Assembly (NCBI RefSeq): GCF_029051645.1
Contig: NZ_JAACFS010000016.1
Coordinates: 62,001-126,000 of the forward strand
From: Bradyrhizobium sp. CSA112
GTDB lineage: Bacteria > Pseudomonadota > Alphaproteobacteria > Rhizobiales > Xanthobacteraceae
Reading direction: 5' to 3'
Length of the DNA: 64,000 nucleotides
The translations under genes and the position numbers were made by a program. The notes beneath the pieces are model-generated. The model had not been told where the DNA came from. It saw only the letters and a program-made list of their open reading frames with translations, and made no database searches. Positions 42,001 through 49,749 of the stretch are shown here, one piece after another (position 1 is the stretch's first letter; each line of letters starts with the position of its first letter).

Positions 42001-42199
42001 GCTCTCGACCGGTGCCGGTTCGGAAATGCGCCGAGCCATGGGCGTCGCCGTCTTCTCCGGCATGATCGGCGTCACGGTGTTTGGCCTGTTCCTGACACCC
42101 GTGTTCTATGTTCTGTTGCGCACCGTCACGGGACTGAAGCCACTGACCAACCATTCCGCCAGTGTAGCGACCGGTCATGCGCCGGAGCCCGGTCGCTAA
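39011..42199 (+). CDS. RND multidrug efflux pump, HAE-1 family (AcrB/MexB-like)
   Basis: This 1062-residue inner-membrane proton-driven pump has twelve transmembrane helices and two large periplasmic loops. It starts MNLSKFFIDRPIFAGVLSIV, the normal HAE-1 N-terminus. The proton-relay pair is in GIVVDDAIVVVENVER (helix 4, about residues 406-407) and the helix-10 lysine in GLSAKNAILIVEF. Length is typical (1030-1070). It should export amphipathic drugs, bile- or plant-derived compounds and solvents. Together with the upstream adaptor and divergent TetR gene it forms a standard inducible efflux locus. Confidence 0.94.
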   Translation: MNLSKFFIDRPIFAGVLSIVIFLAGLISLFAMPISEYPDVVPPSVVVRATYPGANPKVIAETVATPIEEQINGVENMLYMSSQATTDGAMTLTVTFRLGTDPDKATQLVQNRVQQAEPRLPAVVRQLGIITKKSSPDLTMVVHLLSPNNRYDMTYLRNYAVLNVKDRLARIDGVGDVQLYGAGDYSMRVWVDPQKAAEHGLTASDIVRAIQAQNVEAAAGVVGSSPSVKGIDLQMSVNAEGRLASDEQFGDIVVKTGSRGEVVRLRDVARIELGASEYGLRSLLDNKQAVAIPIFQAPGSNALQISDHVRATMAEIKKNMPEGVSYQIVYDPTQFVRSSIEAVIHTLLEAIALVVLVVILFLQTWRASIIPLLAVPVSIVGTFAVMYVFGFSINALSLFGLVLAIGIVVDDAIVVVENVERNIEAGLSPRDATYQAMREVSGPIIAIALVLIAVFVPLAFISGLTGQFYKQFALTIAISTVISAINSLTLSPALSALLLKGHNEPKDRLTLILEKGLGWFFRGFNRAFTRASENYSGSVSKVISGKAAVMGVYLLLIGLTALLFQQVPSGFVPGQDKQYLVGFARLPDGATLDRTEEVIRKMSDIALTQPGVESSVAFPGLSISGFTNSSNAGIVFSTLKPFDERKDPALSGHAIAAELNKKYAGIQESFIAMFPPPPVNGLGTIGGFKLQIEDRAGLGYDALNEATNAFMAAMQKAPEIAGVFSSFQVNVPQLFADIDRTKALQLGVPVTEVFSTLQIYLGSYYVNDFNKFGRTYSVRVQADAPFRARADDIRQLKVRSSSGDMIPLSALLTIRQSAGPERAIRYNGFLSSDVNAAAAPGYSSGQAQEAATRTAAEVLPPGFAFEWTDLTYQEFIAGNSGIWVFPLAILLVFLVLAALYESLTLPLSIIMIVPMGLLAAMFGVWMSKGDNNVFTQIGLIVLVGLSAKNAILIVEFARELEFAGRSPIRAAIEASRLRLRPILMTSMAFIMGVLPLVLSTGAGSEMRRAMGVAVFSGMIGVTVFGLFLTPVFYVLLRTVTGLKPLTNHSASVATGHAPEPGR

Positions 42200-42320
42200 T
42201 GCGGGGCACTATGGTCGAACGACGGACAGTGGTTGGCCGCGGCCAAACGTCGAGCGCCCATAGGCGCACCATCACCCCCCGCCGGCGCGATTCGTCGTTT
42301 TCAAGTTGAAGCAGCGAAAC

Positions 42321-43160
42321 CTAAGCAAGCCAGCGTTTGCGCCGCTTGTAGTGCTTCACATCGCGGAATGATTTTCGCTTCTCCCCGGCGACGCCAAGAT
42401 AGAACTCCTTGACGTCCTCATTTGCGGCGAGCGCCCTCGCCTCGCCATCCATCACCACGCGGCCAGTTTCGAGGATATATCCGTAGTTGGCGTATTTGAG
42501 CGCCATGTTGGTGTTCTGCTCGGCGAGAAGAAACGAGACACCTTCCTTGACGTTCAAATCCTTCACGATCTGGAAGATCTCTTCGACGATCTGCGGCGCG
42601 AGACCCATCGAAGGCTCGTCGAGCAGGATCATCTTCGGGCGCGACATCAGCGCACGGCCGATCACGCACATCTGCTGTTCGCCGCCCGACGTATAGCCGG
42701 CGGTCGCACTACGCCGCTCCCCGAGACGAGGAAAATAGGCATAGACTCGCTCCAGATCCCGCGCGATCGCGGCCTTACCGTCGGTCCGCGTGAAGGCACC
42801 GGTCAGGAGATTCTCTTCGACCGTGAGGTGAGCGAAGCAACGCCGTCCCTCCATCACCTGAATGCAGCCGCGCCGCACCACATCATTTGGTGACAGGGAC
42901 TGCACTTCGACCCCGTCGAACAGGATCGAGCCCTTGGTGACCTCGCCGCGCTCCGCATGCAGCAGATTGGAGACCGCCTTCAGCGTCGTTGTCTTGCCCG
43001 CGCCGTTGGCGCCGAGAAGCGCGACAATTCCGCCTCGTGGCACATCCAGCGATACACCCTTCAACACGAGGATGACGTGACTGTAGACAACCTCGATATT
43101 GTTGACCGACAGAAACGGCGTTGCCGCTTCTGTCGCCGTAGAGGCCTTATGGATTGACAC
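42321..43160 (-). CDS. Liv-type ABC importer ATPase (LivF-like) of the acyl-CoA synthetase operon
   Basis: This 279-residue LivF-type ATPase has Walker A GANGAGKTTTLKAVSNLL, signature TSGGEQQMCVIGRAL and Walker B MILLDEPSMGLAPQ. The C-terminus extends some 20 residues past the usual LivF end with a basic tail (KRKSFRDVKHYKRRKRW). It is last in the operon and separated from the binding-protein gene by 78 bp containing a strong hairpin (43194-43226). Confidence 0.92.
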   Translation of the reverse strand: MSIHKASTATEAATPFLSVNNIEVVYSHVILVLKGVSLDVPRGGIVALLGANGAGKTTTLKAVSNLLHAERGEVTKGSILFDGVEVQSLSPNDVVRRGCIQVMEGRRCFAHLTVEENLLTGAFTRTDGKAAIARDLERVYAYFPRLGERRSATAGYTSGGEQQMCVIGRALMSRPKMILLDEPSMGLAPQIVEEIFQIVKDLNVKEGVSFLLAEQNTNMALKYANYGYILETGRVVMDGEARALAANEDVKEFYLGVAGEKRKSFRDVKHYKRRKRWLA

Positions 43161-43193
43161 GCGGTCCTCTCCAACCGGTTGCAGCTTTCGAGA

Positions 43194-43226
43194 GATCCGG
43201 GAGGAGGCGAACTCTCCTCCCGGATC
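43194..43226 (-). terminator. Strong intercistronic hairpin between livK-like and livF-like genes
   Basis: GATCCGGGAGGAG (43194-43206) pairs perfectly with CTCCTCCCGGATC (43214-43226) around a 7-nt loop: a 13-bp stem directly after the binding-protein stop (43239) and before the last gene's start (43160). There is no T-run. Such stems often stabilise the binding-protein mRNA end or attenuate the distal gene, so the protein can be made in excess. Confidence 0.65.
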
Positions 43227-43238
43227 GCCGGGAAGTGT

Positions 43239-44558
43239 TCAGCTTTCTTTCGAGCAGTCGCGCGGCTGAATCTTCTTGTCCGCCGCATACTTCGCGGAAA
43301 CTTCATCGACGAGCGGCTCGGTGTCGGATTGGTTGGCCGTGTACCAGTCGGAGATGACTTTCCAACCCTTGCCGTCCCATTGCTGCACGCGTCCGTCCCG
43401 CGCGCCCTCGTGGTCGGAGCAGGAAATCTTGATCGGCTTCAACATGCCCTCGAAGCCGAGTTCCTTGATCCGTGCATCCGAGAGGTTGAGGTTCTCCAGA
43501 CCCCAGCGGACCTGCTCGCCCGTCAGCGGCTTCTTGCCGAACTTTTCCTGCGCCTTGCGGATCCCCTCCACGCCAAGCATGGCGTTCACCATCCCGCGGT
43601 TATAGAGAACCTCGCCGACCTTCTCAGGCTCCGATGCGCCCTTGCCCTTTGCGTAGACGTACTTCTCGATGTCCGCATGCACAGGGAATTTCCCTGCACC
43701 ATGCTGAAGCATCAGCGACTTGTAGCCAGCGGCTTGATCGCCAGCGGGCGTTACATCCGGCTCCGCCCCTGACCACCAGACACCGATCATCTTGTCGCGC
43801 GGATAGGCAACGGCCGCGGCTTCCTTGACTGCGGTGCCGTTCATGACGCCCCAGCCCCAGACCAGGACATAGTCCGGCCGGTTCTGGCGGATCGCCAGCC
43901 ATTGCGACTTCTGTTCGACACCGGGGTGCGTGACCGGGATCGGCGTAAACTCGAAGCCGTGCTTCTTTGCCAGCACCTGCAGCATCGGGATCGGCTCCTT
44001 GCCGTAAGGGCTGTCGTGATAGAGCAGCGAAATCTTCTTGCCTTTCAGCTTGTCGAAACCGCCGACCTCTTTGGCGATATGCTGGACCGCGATATCGGCC
44101 GCCGACCAGTACGTGCCGAGCAGCGGGAAGTTGTAGGAGAAGACGGCTCCGTTCTTGGAATCGGCGCGGCCATAACCCATCGTGATAATCGGGATCTTGT
44201 CGGTTGCTGTCTTTTCGGTGAGGGCGAATGTAATGCCGGTCGACAGCGGATTGATGAAGGCTGCACCGGTCGGCCCCTTGCCTTTGAGACGCTCGTAACA
44301 TTCAACGCCCTTGTCGGTGGCATAGCCGGTCTCGCATTCCTCGACCAAGAGCTTGACGCCGTTGATGCCGCCGTCGCGCTCGTTGACAAGGTTGTAATAG
44401 TCGGCCACGCCGTTTGCGTACGGCACGCCATTCACGGCGTACGCGCCCGTTCGGTAGGATAGTATCGGGATGAACTGCTCGTTCTGCGCTGCAGCAGGAG
44501 AGGCGAACGCCCCGCCCGAAAGGATGGCTGCGGCCAGCATCAGTTTGTTGCGTAGCAT
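43239..44558 (-). CDS. Liv-type ABC importer substrate-binding protein
   Basis: This 439-residue Peripla_BP_6 protein starts at ATG 44558, after a GAGGAGGAC Shine-Dalgarno. The signal peptide is MLRNKLMLAAAILSGGAFAS with cleavage near PAAA-QNE. The mature protein begins FIPILSYRTGAYAVNGVPYANG and has the YNLVNERDGGINGVKL block common to binding proteins of aromatic- or fatty-acid-linked Liv importers. It contains two cysteine pairs (CETG.. and CYERLKG, plus CSDHEG and RDCSKES) that could form disulfides. With the acyl-CoA synthetase in the same operon, a carboxylic acid rather than an amino acid is the likely ligand. Confidence 0.9.
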   Translation of the reverse strand: MLRNKLMLAAAILSGGAFASPAAAQNEQFIPILSYRTGAYAVNGVPYANGVADYYNLVNERDGGINGVKLLVEECETGYATDKGVECYERLKGKGPTGAAFINPLSTGITFALTEKTATDKIPIITMGYGRADSKNGAVFSYNFPLLGTYWSAADIAVQHIAKEVGGFDKLKGKKISLLYHDSPYGKEPIPMLQVLAKKHGFEFTPIPVTHPGVEQKSQWLAIRQNRPDYVLVWGWGVMNGTAVKEAAAVAYPRDKMIGVWWSGAEPDVTPAGDQAAGYKSLMLQHGAGKFPVHADIEKYVYAKGKGASEPEKVGEVLYNRGMVNAMLGVEGIRKAQEKFGKKPLTGEQVRWGLENLNLSDARIKELGFEGMLKPIKISCSDHEGARDGRVQQWDGKGWKVISDWYTANQSDTEPLVDEVSAKYAADKKIQPRDCSKES

Positions 44559-44663
44559 GATTGATGTCCTCCTCTTTGAGCCCTCTTTTGTGTCGCGGGG
44601 CGTTGCTTCCTCACTCCTTCTACCAACGGCCGTCACCCGCGTGCGATCTCAGCCCATCGCTCT

Positions 44664-45791
44664 TCAGTAAGGAAACGGCCAAAGTCTGAGCTTCTCCTTG
44701 CCAATCGATATAAGCCGGGCAAACCCATGTGGCTCCTTGATGAGAAGATAGCAGATCAACGATCCAAAGATGATGAACTCCAGATGAGTAATCGTTTCCG
44801 TCGACAGCGGCACACCGAGCTGGGTTGGAATCAGGTTCAGCATGATCGGCAGAATGAGGATGAAGGCCGCACCGACGAACGAGCCCATGATCGATCCGAG
44901 GCCGCCGATGATAACCATGAACAGAAGCTGCAGCGAGCGGTCGATCGAGAAGGCGAGCGGCTCCCACGAGCCCAGATAGACGAACGCCCAGAGTGCGCCC
45001 GCCACGCCGACGATAAATGAAGAAACCGCGAAAGCCGTGAGCTTTGCATAGAGCGGCCGGATACCGATCAGCTCGGCGGCGATGTCCATGTCGCGGATCG
45101 CCATCCATTGTCTGCCGAGATTGCCGCGAACGAGGTTCTTCGCCAGAACCGCGAACACCGTTACGAAGATCAGGCACAGCATGTAGCGCTCGATCGGCGT
45201 GCCTACGTTCAGGCCGAAGAAATCCAGTGTCGGTGCATTGACCGACCCTGACGGCGCATAATTGGTGAACCACGCCACCCGCAGGAACACCCAGTCGAAG
45301 AAGAACTGTGCTGCGAGCGTTGCGACCGCCAGATAGAGGCCCTTGATCCGCAGACTGGGAATACCGAAGAGGATTCCGGCAACAGCCGCCGTGAGCCCGC
45401 CGAGCAGAATGGCTAACAGTACGGGCAGCGGCGGGATCGAAACCGCGAAACCAAGCCACGCGAGCGGAATATGAACACCGGTCCCCAGCTTGTAAGCAGA
45501 ATAGGCGCCGATGGCCATGAACGCGCCGCTGCCGAGCGAGATCTGACCGCAATAGCCGACAAGAATGTTTACGCCGATAGCGGCGAGCGCGAGGATCAGG
45601 AACGGCAGCAGAATGGCGCGAAGCAGATAGTCGCTGCCGAACGGCCAAATGTCGAGGTCGGCCAGCAGCGGCACGCCAATGAAGGCGATCCCGAGCAAGA
45701 TGGCGAGCGCCATACGGTCCTGGCGGATCGGGAAGATCGCCATATCCTCCGCATAGGTCGTCTTGAATTGGCCGGCCTCACGATAAAGCAC
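44664..45791 (-). CDS. Liv-type ABC importer permease (LivM-like)
   Basis: This 375-residue polytopic protein has an N-terminal polar leader of about 30 residues, a first helix ALAILLGIAFIGVPLLADL, the LivM motif VNILVGYCGQISLGSGAFMAIG, the ATPase-contact region MAIRDMDIAAELIGI and IIGGLGSIMGSFVG near the end. It lies 15 bp after the LivH-like gene. Confidence 0.92.
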   Translation of the reverse strand: MLYREAGQFKTTYAEDMAIFPIRQDRMALAILLGIAFIGVPLLADLDIWPFGSDYLLRAILLPFLILALAAIGVNILVGYCGQISLGSGAFMAIGAYSAYKLGTGVHIPLAWLGFAVSIPPLPVLLAILLGGLTAAVAGILFGIPSLRIKGLYLAVATLAAQFFFDWVFLRVAWFTNYAPSGSVNAPTLDFFGLNVGTPIERYMLCLIFVTVFAVLAKNLVRGNLGRQWMAIRDMDIAAELIGIRPLYAKLTAFAVSSFIVGVAGALWAFVYLGSWEPLAFSIDRSLQLLFMVIIGGLGSIMGSFVGAAFILILPIMLNLIPTQLGVPLSTETITHLEFIIFGSLICYLLIKEPHGFARLISIGKEKLRLWPFPY

Positions 45792-45806
45792 AACGAACTC
45801 CTCGTC

Positions 45807-46736
45807 TCAGATACGTTCGATGATCCGCTCGCCGAACAGCCCCTGCGGCCGTACGAGCAGCACCGCCAACGCCAGCACATAGGCGAACCAATATTCGATA
45901 CCGCCACCAATATGAGCCCCCAGGAACACCTCGGCGATCTTCTCGCCCGCGCCCACAATGAGCCCGCCGGCGATGGCCCCTGGAACCGAGGTAAGGCCTC
46001 CGATGATCAGAACCGGCAAGGCCTTCAGCGCGAGAAACGTGATAGAGAACTGTACGCCCAGTTTGGTACCCCACACGGTCGCCGCAACCAGCGCAACGAG
46101 ACCGGCAACAAGCCAGACCACGAACCAGATCCAGCTGATTGGAATCCCGACCGACTGCGCGGCCAGGTGATCGTCGGCAACCGCCCTGAGTGCGCGGCCG
46201 GTCTTGGTCCGCTCGAAGAAGATCGCAAGGCCTGCGACCAGAATGCCGGCGATAAGGCCGCCCCAGACATCCAGCTTGTTGACCAAAATCCCACCGGGAA
46301 AGAGATTTTCAAACAGGAACCAGGCGTCCGTCGGAAACAGTCGCAAAGGATACGCATCGGAACCGAAGATCATCTGCGCCGCACCCTCGAGGATGAATGT
46401 CACGCCGATGGTGGACATGAACAGCGTAAGGCCGTCCTGGTTGACAAGAGGTCCGATCACGAACCGCTCGATCAGCCAGGCGGTTATCGCCATGATCACG
46501 GCAGCGAAGCCAATGCCGAGGATGATCGCAGCCCAAAGCGGCAAACCCCATGCCACCAGCAGATCGAGCGAGCGAACCAGCGCAAGCCCGGCGAGCAAGA
46601 CCATTGCGCCTTGCGCAAAATTAAAGACACCAGATGCCTTGAAGATCAACACGAAGCCGAGCGCGACCAGCGAGTACAGCACGCCGGACATCAATCCGCC
46701 GATCAGCACTTCGAGAAATTGACCCAACGCGATCAC
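45807..46736 (-). CDS. Liv-type ABC importer permease (LivH-like)
   Basis: This 309-residue polytopic protein has the LivH motifs GLMSGVLYSLVALGFVLIFKA, VFNFAQGAMVLLAG and IGGLTSVPGAIAGG. The start is taken as GTG 46736 because AAGGAG lies six bases before it; the in-frame ATG at 46763 lies inside the upstream ATPase gene and has no ribosome-binding site. It is followed closely by the LivM-like gene. Confidence 0.9.
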   Translation of the reverse strand: MIALGQFLEVLIGGLMSGVLYSLVALGFVLIFKASGVFNFAQGAMVLLAGLALVRSLDLLVAWGLPLWAAIILGIGFAAVIMAITAWLIERFVIGPLVNQDGLTLFMSTIGVTFILEGAAQMIFGSDAYPLRLFPTDAWFLFENLFPGGILVNKLDVWGGLIAGILVAGLAIFFERTKTGRALRAVADDHLAAQSVGIPISWIWFVVWLVAGLVALVAATVWGTKLGVQFSITFLALKALPVLIIGGLTSVPGAIAGGLIVGAGEKIAEVFLGAHIGGGIEYWFAYVLALAVLLVRPQGLFGERIIERI

Positions 46737-46746
46737 ACAAAGCTCC

Positions 46747-47532
46747 TTAATGCGCAACGCCAAGATAGGCGTCGATCACGCCCTGATTCTTCTTGACCTC
46801 ATCCGGGGTTCCGTCAGCGATCTTCACGCCGTGATCGAGCACTGCCACGCGATGGGAAAGATCCATCACCACAGCCATGTCATGCTCGATCAGCGCAATC
46901 GTCGTGCCGTAATGATTGTTGACGTCGATGATGAAGCGCGACATGTCCTCCTTCTCCTCGAGGTTCATGCCTGCCATCGGCTCGTCGAGGAGAAGAAGAT
47001 CCGGCTCCATCGCAAGGGCGCGGCCGAGTTCGACGCGTTTCTGCAGGCCGTATGGCAAACGCGCAACCGGCACCTTGCGGATCGCCTCAATCTCCAGAAA
47101 ATCAATGATCTCCTCGACCCGGTGCCGATGCTCGATCTCCTCCGCCAGCGCAGGGCCGTAGCGCAGCATCTGCCACAGAAGGCCCCGGCGCATCTTCAAT
47201 GTGCGGCCAGCCATAATATTGTCGAGCGCGCTCATTCCCTTGAATAGTGCAACGTTCTGAAAGGTGCGCGCGATACCGCCCCGGGACGCCTCGAACGGCC
47301 GCATCTCGGCGCGGGTCCTTCCCTTGAAGGTGATGGCGCCGTGATTGGGGTGATAAAAGCCGTTGATGACGTTGAGCATCGAAGTCTTCCCGGCGCCGTT
47401 CGGTCCGATGATGGCGCGAATTTCACCTTTCCTGATGTCAAACGAAACGTCCCTCAGCGCTTTCACGCCGCCAAACGCCAGCGATACGCCCTCGACCTGA
47501 AGCAGGATTTCGCTCGTGTCCGGCATTCTCAT
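46747..47532 (-). CDS. Liv-type ABC importer ATPase (LivG-like)
   Basis: This 261-residue ATPase has Walker A GPNGAGKTSMLNVINGFY, the LivG block GGIARTFQNVALFKGMSALDN, signature LPYGLQKRVELGRAL and Walker B LLLLDEPMAGMNLEEKEDM. The start overlaps the acyl-CoA synthetase stop by 4 bp (ATG 47532; ATG 47526 is an alternative). Confidence 0.92.
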   Translation of the reverse strand: MRMPDTSEILLQVEGVSLAFGGVKALRDVSFDIRKGEIRAIIGPNGAGKTSMLNVINGFYHPNHGAITFKGRTRAEMRPFEASRGGIARTFQNVALFKGMSALDNIMAGRTLKMRRGLLWQMLRYGPALAEEIEHRHRVEEIIDFLEIEAIRKVPVARLPYGLQKRVELGRALAMEPDLLLLDEPMAGMNLEEKEDMSRFIIDVNNHYGTTIALIEHDMAVVMDLSHRVAVLDHGVKIADGTPDEVKKNQGVIDAYLGVAH

Positions 47533-49499
47533 GCGGCTCTCCCCAAAGGTTCCGCCGCACCAATTGTTTCCACGTCGCGGATCCTGACCCGTGCCGCGAT
47601 CACGCCCTTGCGGCCGTCCTCAAAAGTGACCTCGGTGGAAATGTCGGCTTCAAGCGAACCGTCGTAGAGCGCCGTAACAAGCGGCGCATATCGCTCGGCG
47701 ATGAAACCGCGGCGAACTTTCTGCGTGCGGGTCAATTCGCCATCGTCTGCGTCGAGTTCCTTATGCAGAATGAGAAAGCGGCGGATCTGCGCACCCGCCA
47801 GCACCCTTCCCTCCGCGAGAGAGCGGTTCACCTCGGCAACATCTTTCGCCACCATGTCATAGACCAGTGGATGCCCCGCCAGCTCCTGATAGGAACCGTA
47901 CGCGATGTTGTTGCGTTCGGCCCAGTTCGCCACAGCGACCGGGTCGATATTAAGAAAGGCGCAAACGAAATCCCTGGAGTCGCCGTAAACGACCGCCTCC
48001 TTGATGTTGGGAAAGAACTTCAACTTGTTCTCGAGATACTTCGGCGCAAACATCGTGCCGTCGGCCAGCCGACCGACATCCTTCGCGCGATCGATGATCT
48101 TCAGGTGCCCGGTCTTCTCGTCGAAGAAACCGGCATCGCCCGTCTTGACGTAGCCGTCGGACGTCATGGCCTCCGCAGACTTCGCCTGATCCTTGAAGTA
48201 TCCGACGAACATGCCCGGTGAGCGGAACTGCACCTCGCCCGTTTCCGCAATGCGGATGTCAACGTTCGGCGCAGCCGGGCCGACTGTATCGGAGTAGATC
48301 TCACCGTCCGGCTGGCAGGTAACGTAAAGGAACGCTTCGGTCTGACCGTACAGTTGCTTCAGGTTTAATCCGATCGAGCGGTAGAACGCGAATAGATCCG
48401 GACCGATGGCCTCACCTGCGGTATAGGCGACGCGCACGCGAGACAGGCCCAGAACGTTCTTGAGGGGCTCGTAGACTATCAAGCGTCCGAGCGCATAGAG
48501 CAGCCGGCCAGACAGCGGCACCGGCTTTCCGGTCAAAATCGGCTCGCCATACCGCCGCGCAATGCCAAGGAAGTAGTTGAACATGCGCCGCTTGAGGGCT
48601 GCAGCATCCTCCATGCGGATCATCACCCGCGTCAGCATGGCCTCGAATCCACGCGGCGGGGCGAAATAGAAGGTTGGTCCGATCTCGCGCCGATCCTGTT
48701 CGATCGTCTCACTGCTCTCGGGACACGCCAGGCAGAATCCAGCGACAATGCCCTGTGCATAATTGAGGTAATGATCACCAACCCAGGCGAGCGGCAGGTA
48801 GGCGAGCGCCACGTCCTTGTCGGTCAGGCTGTCGAACCTGACGGTGTCAGTTGCAGCGTCGATGCAGCCTCGCGCCGACAGCATGACGCCCTTCGACGCG
48901 CCGGTCGTTCCCGAGGTGTAGAGGATGATCGAGATGTCAGAACCTTCACCCTGCCGGATGAACTCATCGATCTGCCTGCCGAGCGCCGCGCTTGCCGTCA
49001 GCGCGGCGCGGCCGTCTTCAATGACATCGCGGATTGCGATCAATCGGTCGTGGTCGTAGTCATCGAGGCCACGCGTCTCGTCATGGACGACCTTGCGGAG
49101 ATGCGGCACCCGGTCGGATACAGAAAAGACCTTGTCGACCTGCTCCTGATCTTGCGCCGCAACAAACCTCACGTCAGCGTGAGCGAGGACATAAGCAAGC
49201 TCGTCAGCCACTGCATCCGAATAGACCGGAACCGGAATCGCGCGCAGCACTTGCGCTGCCATCACCGTCCAATAGAGCTTCGGCCGGTTGGAACCAACGA
49301 TGGCGATCGTGTCTCCCGGCTGCAGTCCAAGTCGATGCAAGCCCGCAGCGTAAGCGCGCACGATCTCTGCGACCTGGGCCCAGGTCCACGTCTGCCAGAT
49401 GCCGAGATCCTTGTGCCGAAACGCAGGGCGACTGCTAAACTGCGCGGCATTTCGCGCCAGCAGCTTGGGGAACGTGTCAAACGATCCGCCAACGGCCAT
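47529..49499 (-). CDS. AMP-forming acyl-CoA synthetase (long-chain/aryl acid-CoA ligase-like)
   Basis: This 656-residue ANL-superfamily ligase activates a carboxylic acid with ATP to the acyl-AMP and then the CoA thioester. The P-loop is YTSGTTGASKGVMLSARG, the A5-type motif is LYGQTEAFLY, and the hinge/ribose motif is GYVKTGDAGFFDEKTGHLKIIDRAKD. The C-terminal catalytic lysine of the usual KV(R/G)R-type motif is probably in RTQKVRRGFI. The sequence is closer to the FadD15-type long-chain synthetases (large insert, about 650 residues). It is the first gene of a Liv importer operon, a common arrangement in Bradyrhizobium-type genomes for uptake and activation of aromatic or aliphatic acids. 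The exact substrate is unknown. Confidence 0.92.
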   Translation of the reverse strand: MAVGGSFDTFPKLLARNAAQFSSRPAFRHKDLGIWQTWTWAQVAEIVRAYAAGLHRLGLQPGDTIAIVGSNRPKLYWTVMAAQVLRAIPVPVYSDAVADELAYVLAHADVRFVAAQDQEQVDKVFSVSDRVPHLRKVVHDETRGLDDYDHDRLIAIRDVIEDGRAALTASAALGRQIDEFIRQGEGSDISIILYTSGTTGASKGVMLSARGCIDAATDTVRFDSLTDKDVALAYLPLAWVGDHYLNYAQGIVAGFCLACPESSETIEQDRREIGPTFYFAPPRGFEAMLTRVMIRMEDAAALKRRMFNYFLGIARRYGEPILTGKPVPLSGRLLYALGRLIVYEPLKNVLGLSRVRVAYTAGEAIGPDLFAFYRSIGLNLKQLYGQTEAFLYVTCQPDGEIYSDTVGPAAPNVDIRIAETGEVQFRSPGMFVGYFKDQAKSAEAMTSDGYVKTGDAGFFDEKTGHLKIIDRAKDVGRLADGTMFAPKYLENKLKFFPNIKEAVVYGDSRDFVCAFLNIDPVAVANWAERNNIAYGSYQELAGHPLVYDMVAKDVAEVNRSLAEGRVLAGAQIRRFLILHKELDADDGELTRTQKVRRGFIAERYAPLVTALYDGSLEADISTEVTFEDGRKGVIAARVRIRDVETIGAAEPLGRAA

Positions 49500-49749
49500 G
49501 TCGGTCTCTATCTAAAACCGGCACGTTGGTTCGCGCCTGCTTATTGTGACGCCGCCCCTTCGGGGAAGCAGCCATACGGATTCCGCATGCGTCCCTTACA
49601 TTACAACGGATCGAAAGTCCTACAAGTTCCGGCTTGACCAACCCGAACCCGATGTCAGGGCGGCCCGCGTCGCTCGCCGGCTCGCGGGCCTCCTGTTTCC
49701 GAACCTTGGACCCCGGCGGTGCCGTTAGCCGACCATTCGCTGCTGCCGT

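Noticed and set aside
45471..46796. Open frame of 441 codons on the plus strand
   Set aside because: Antisense of the LivH/LivM genes; extremely Asp/Glu/Gln-rich and not protein-like.
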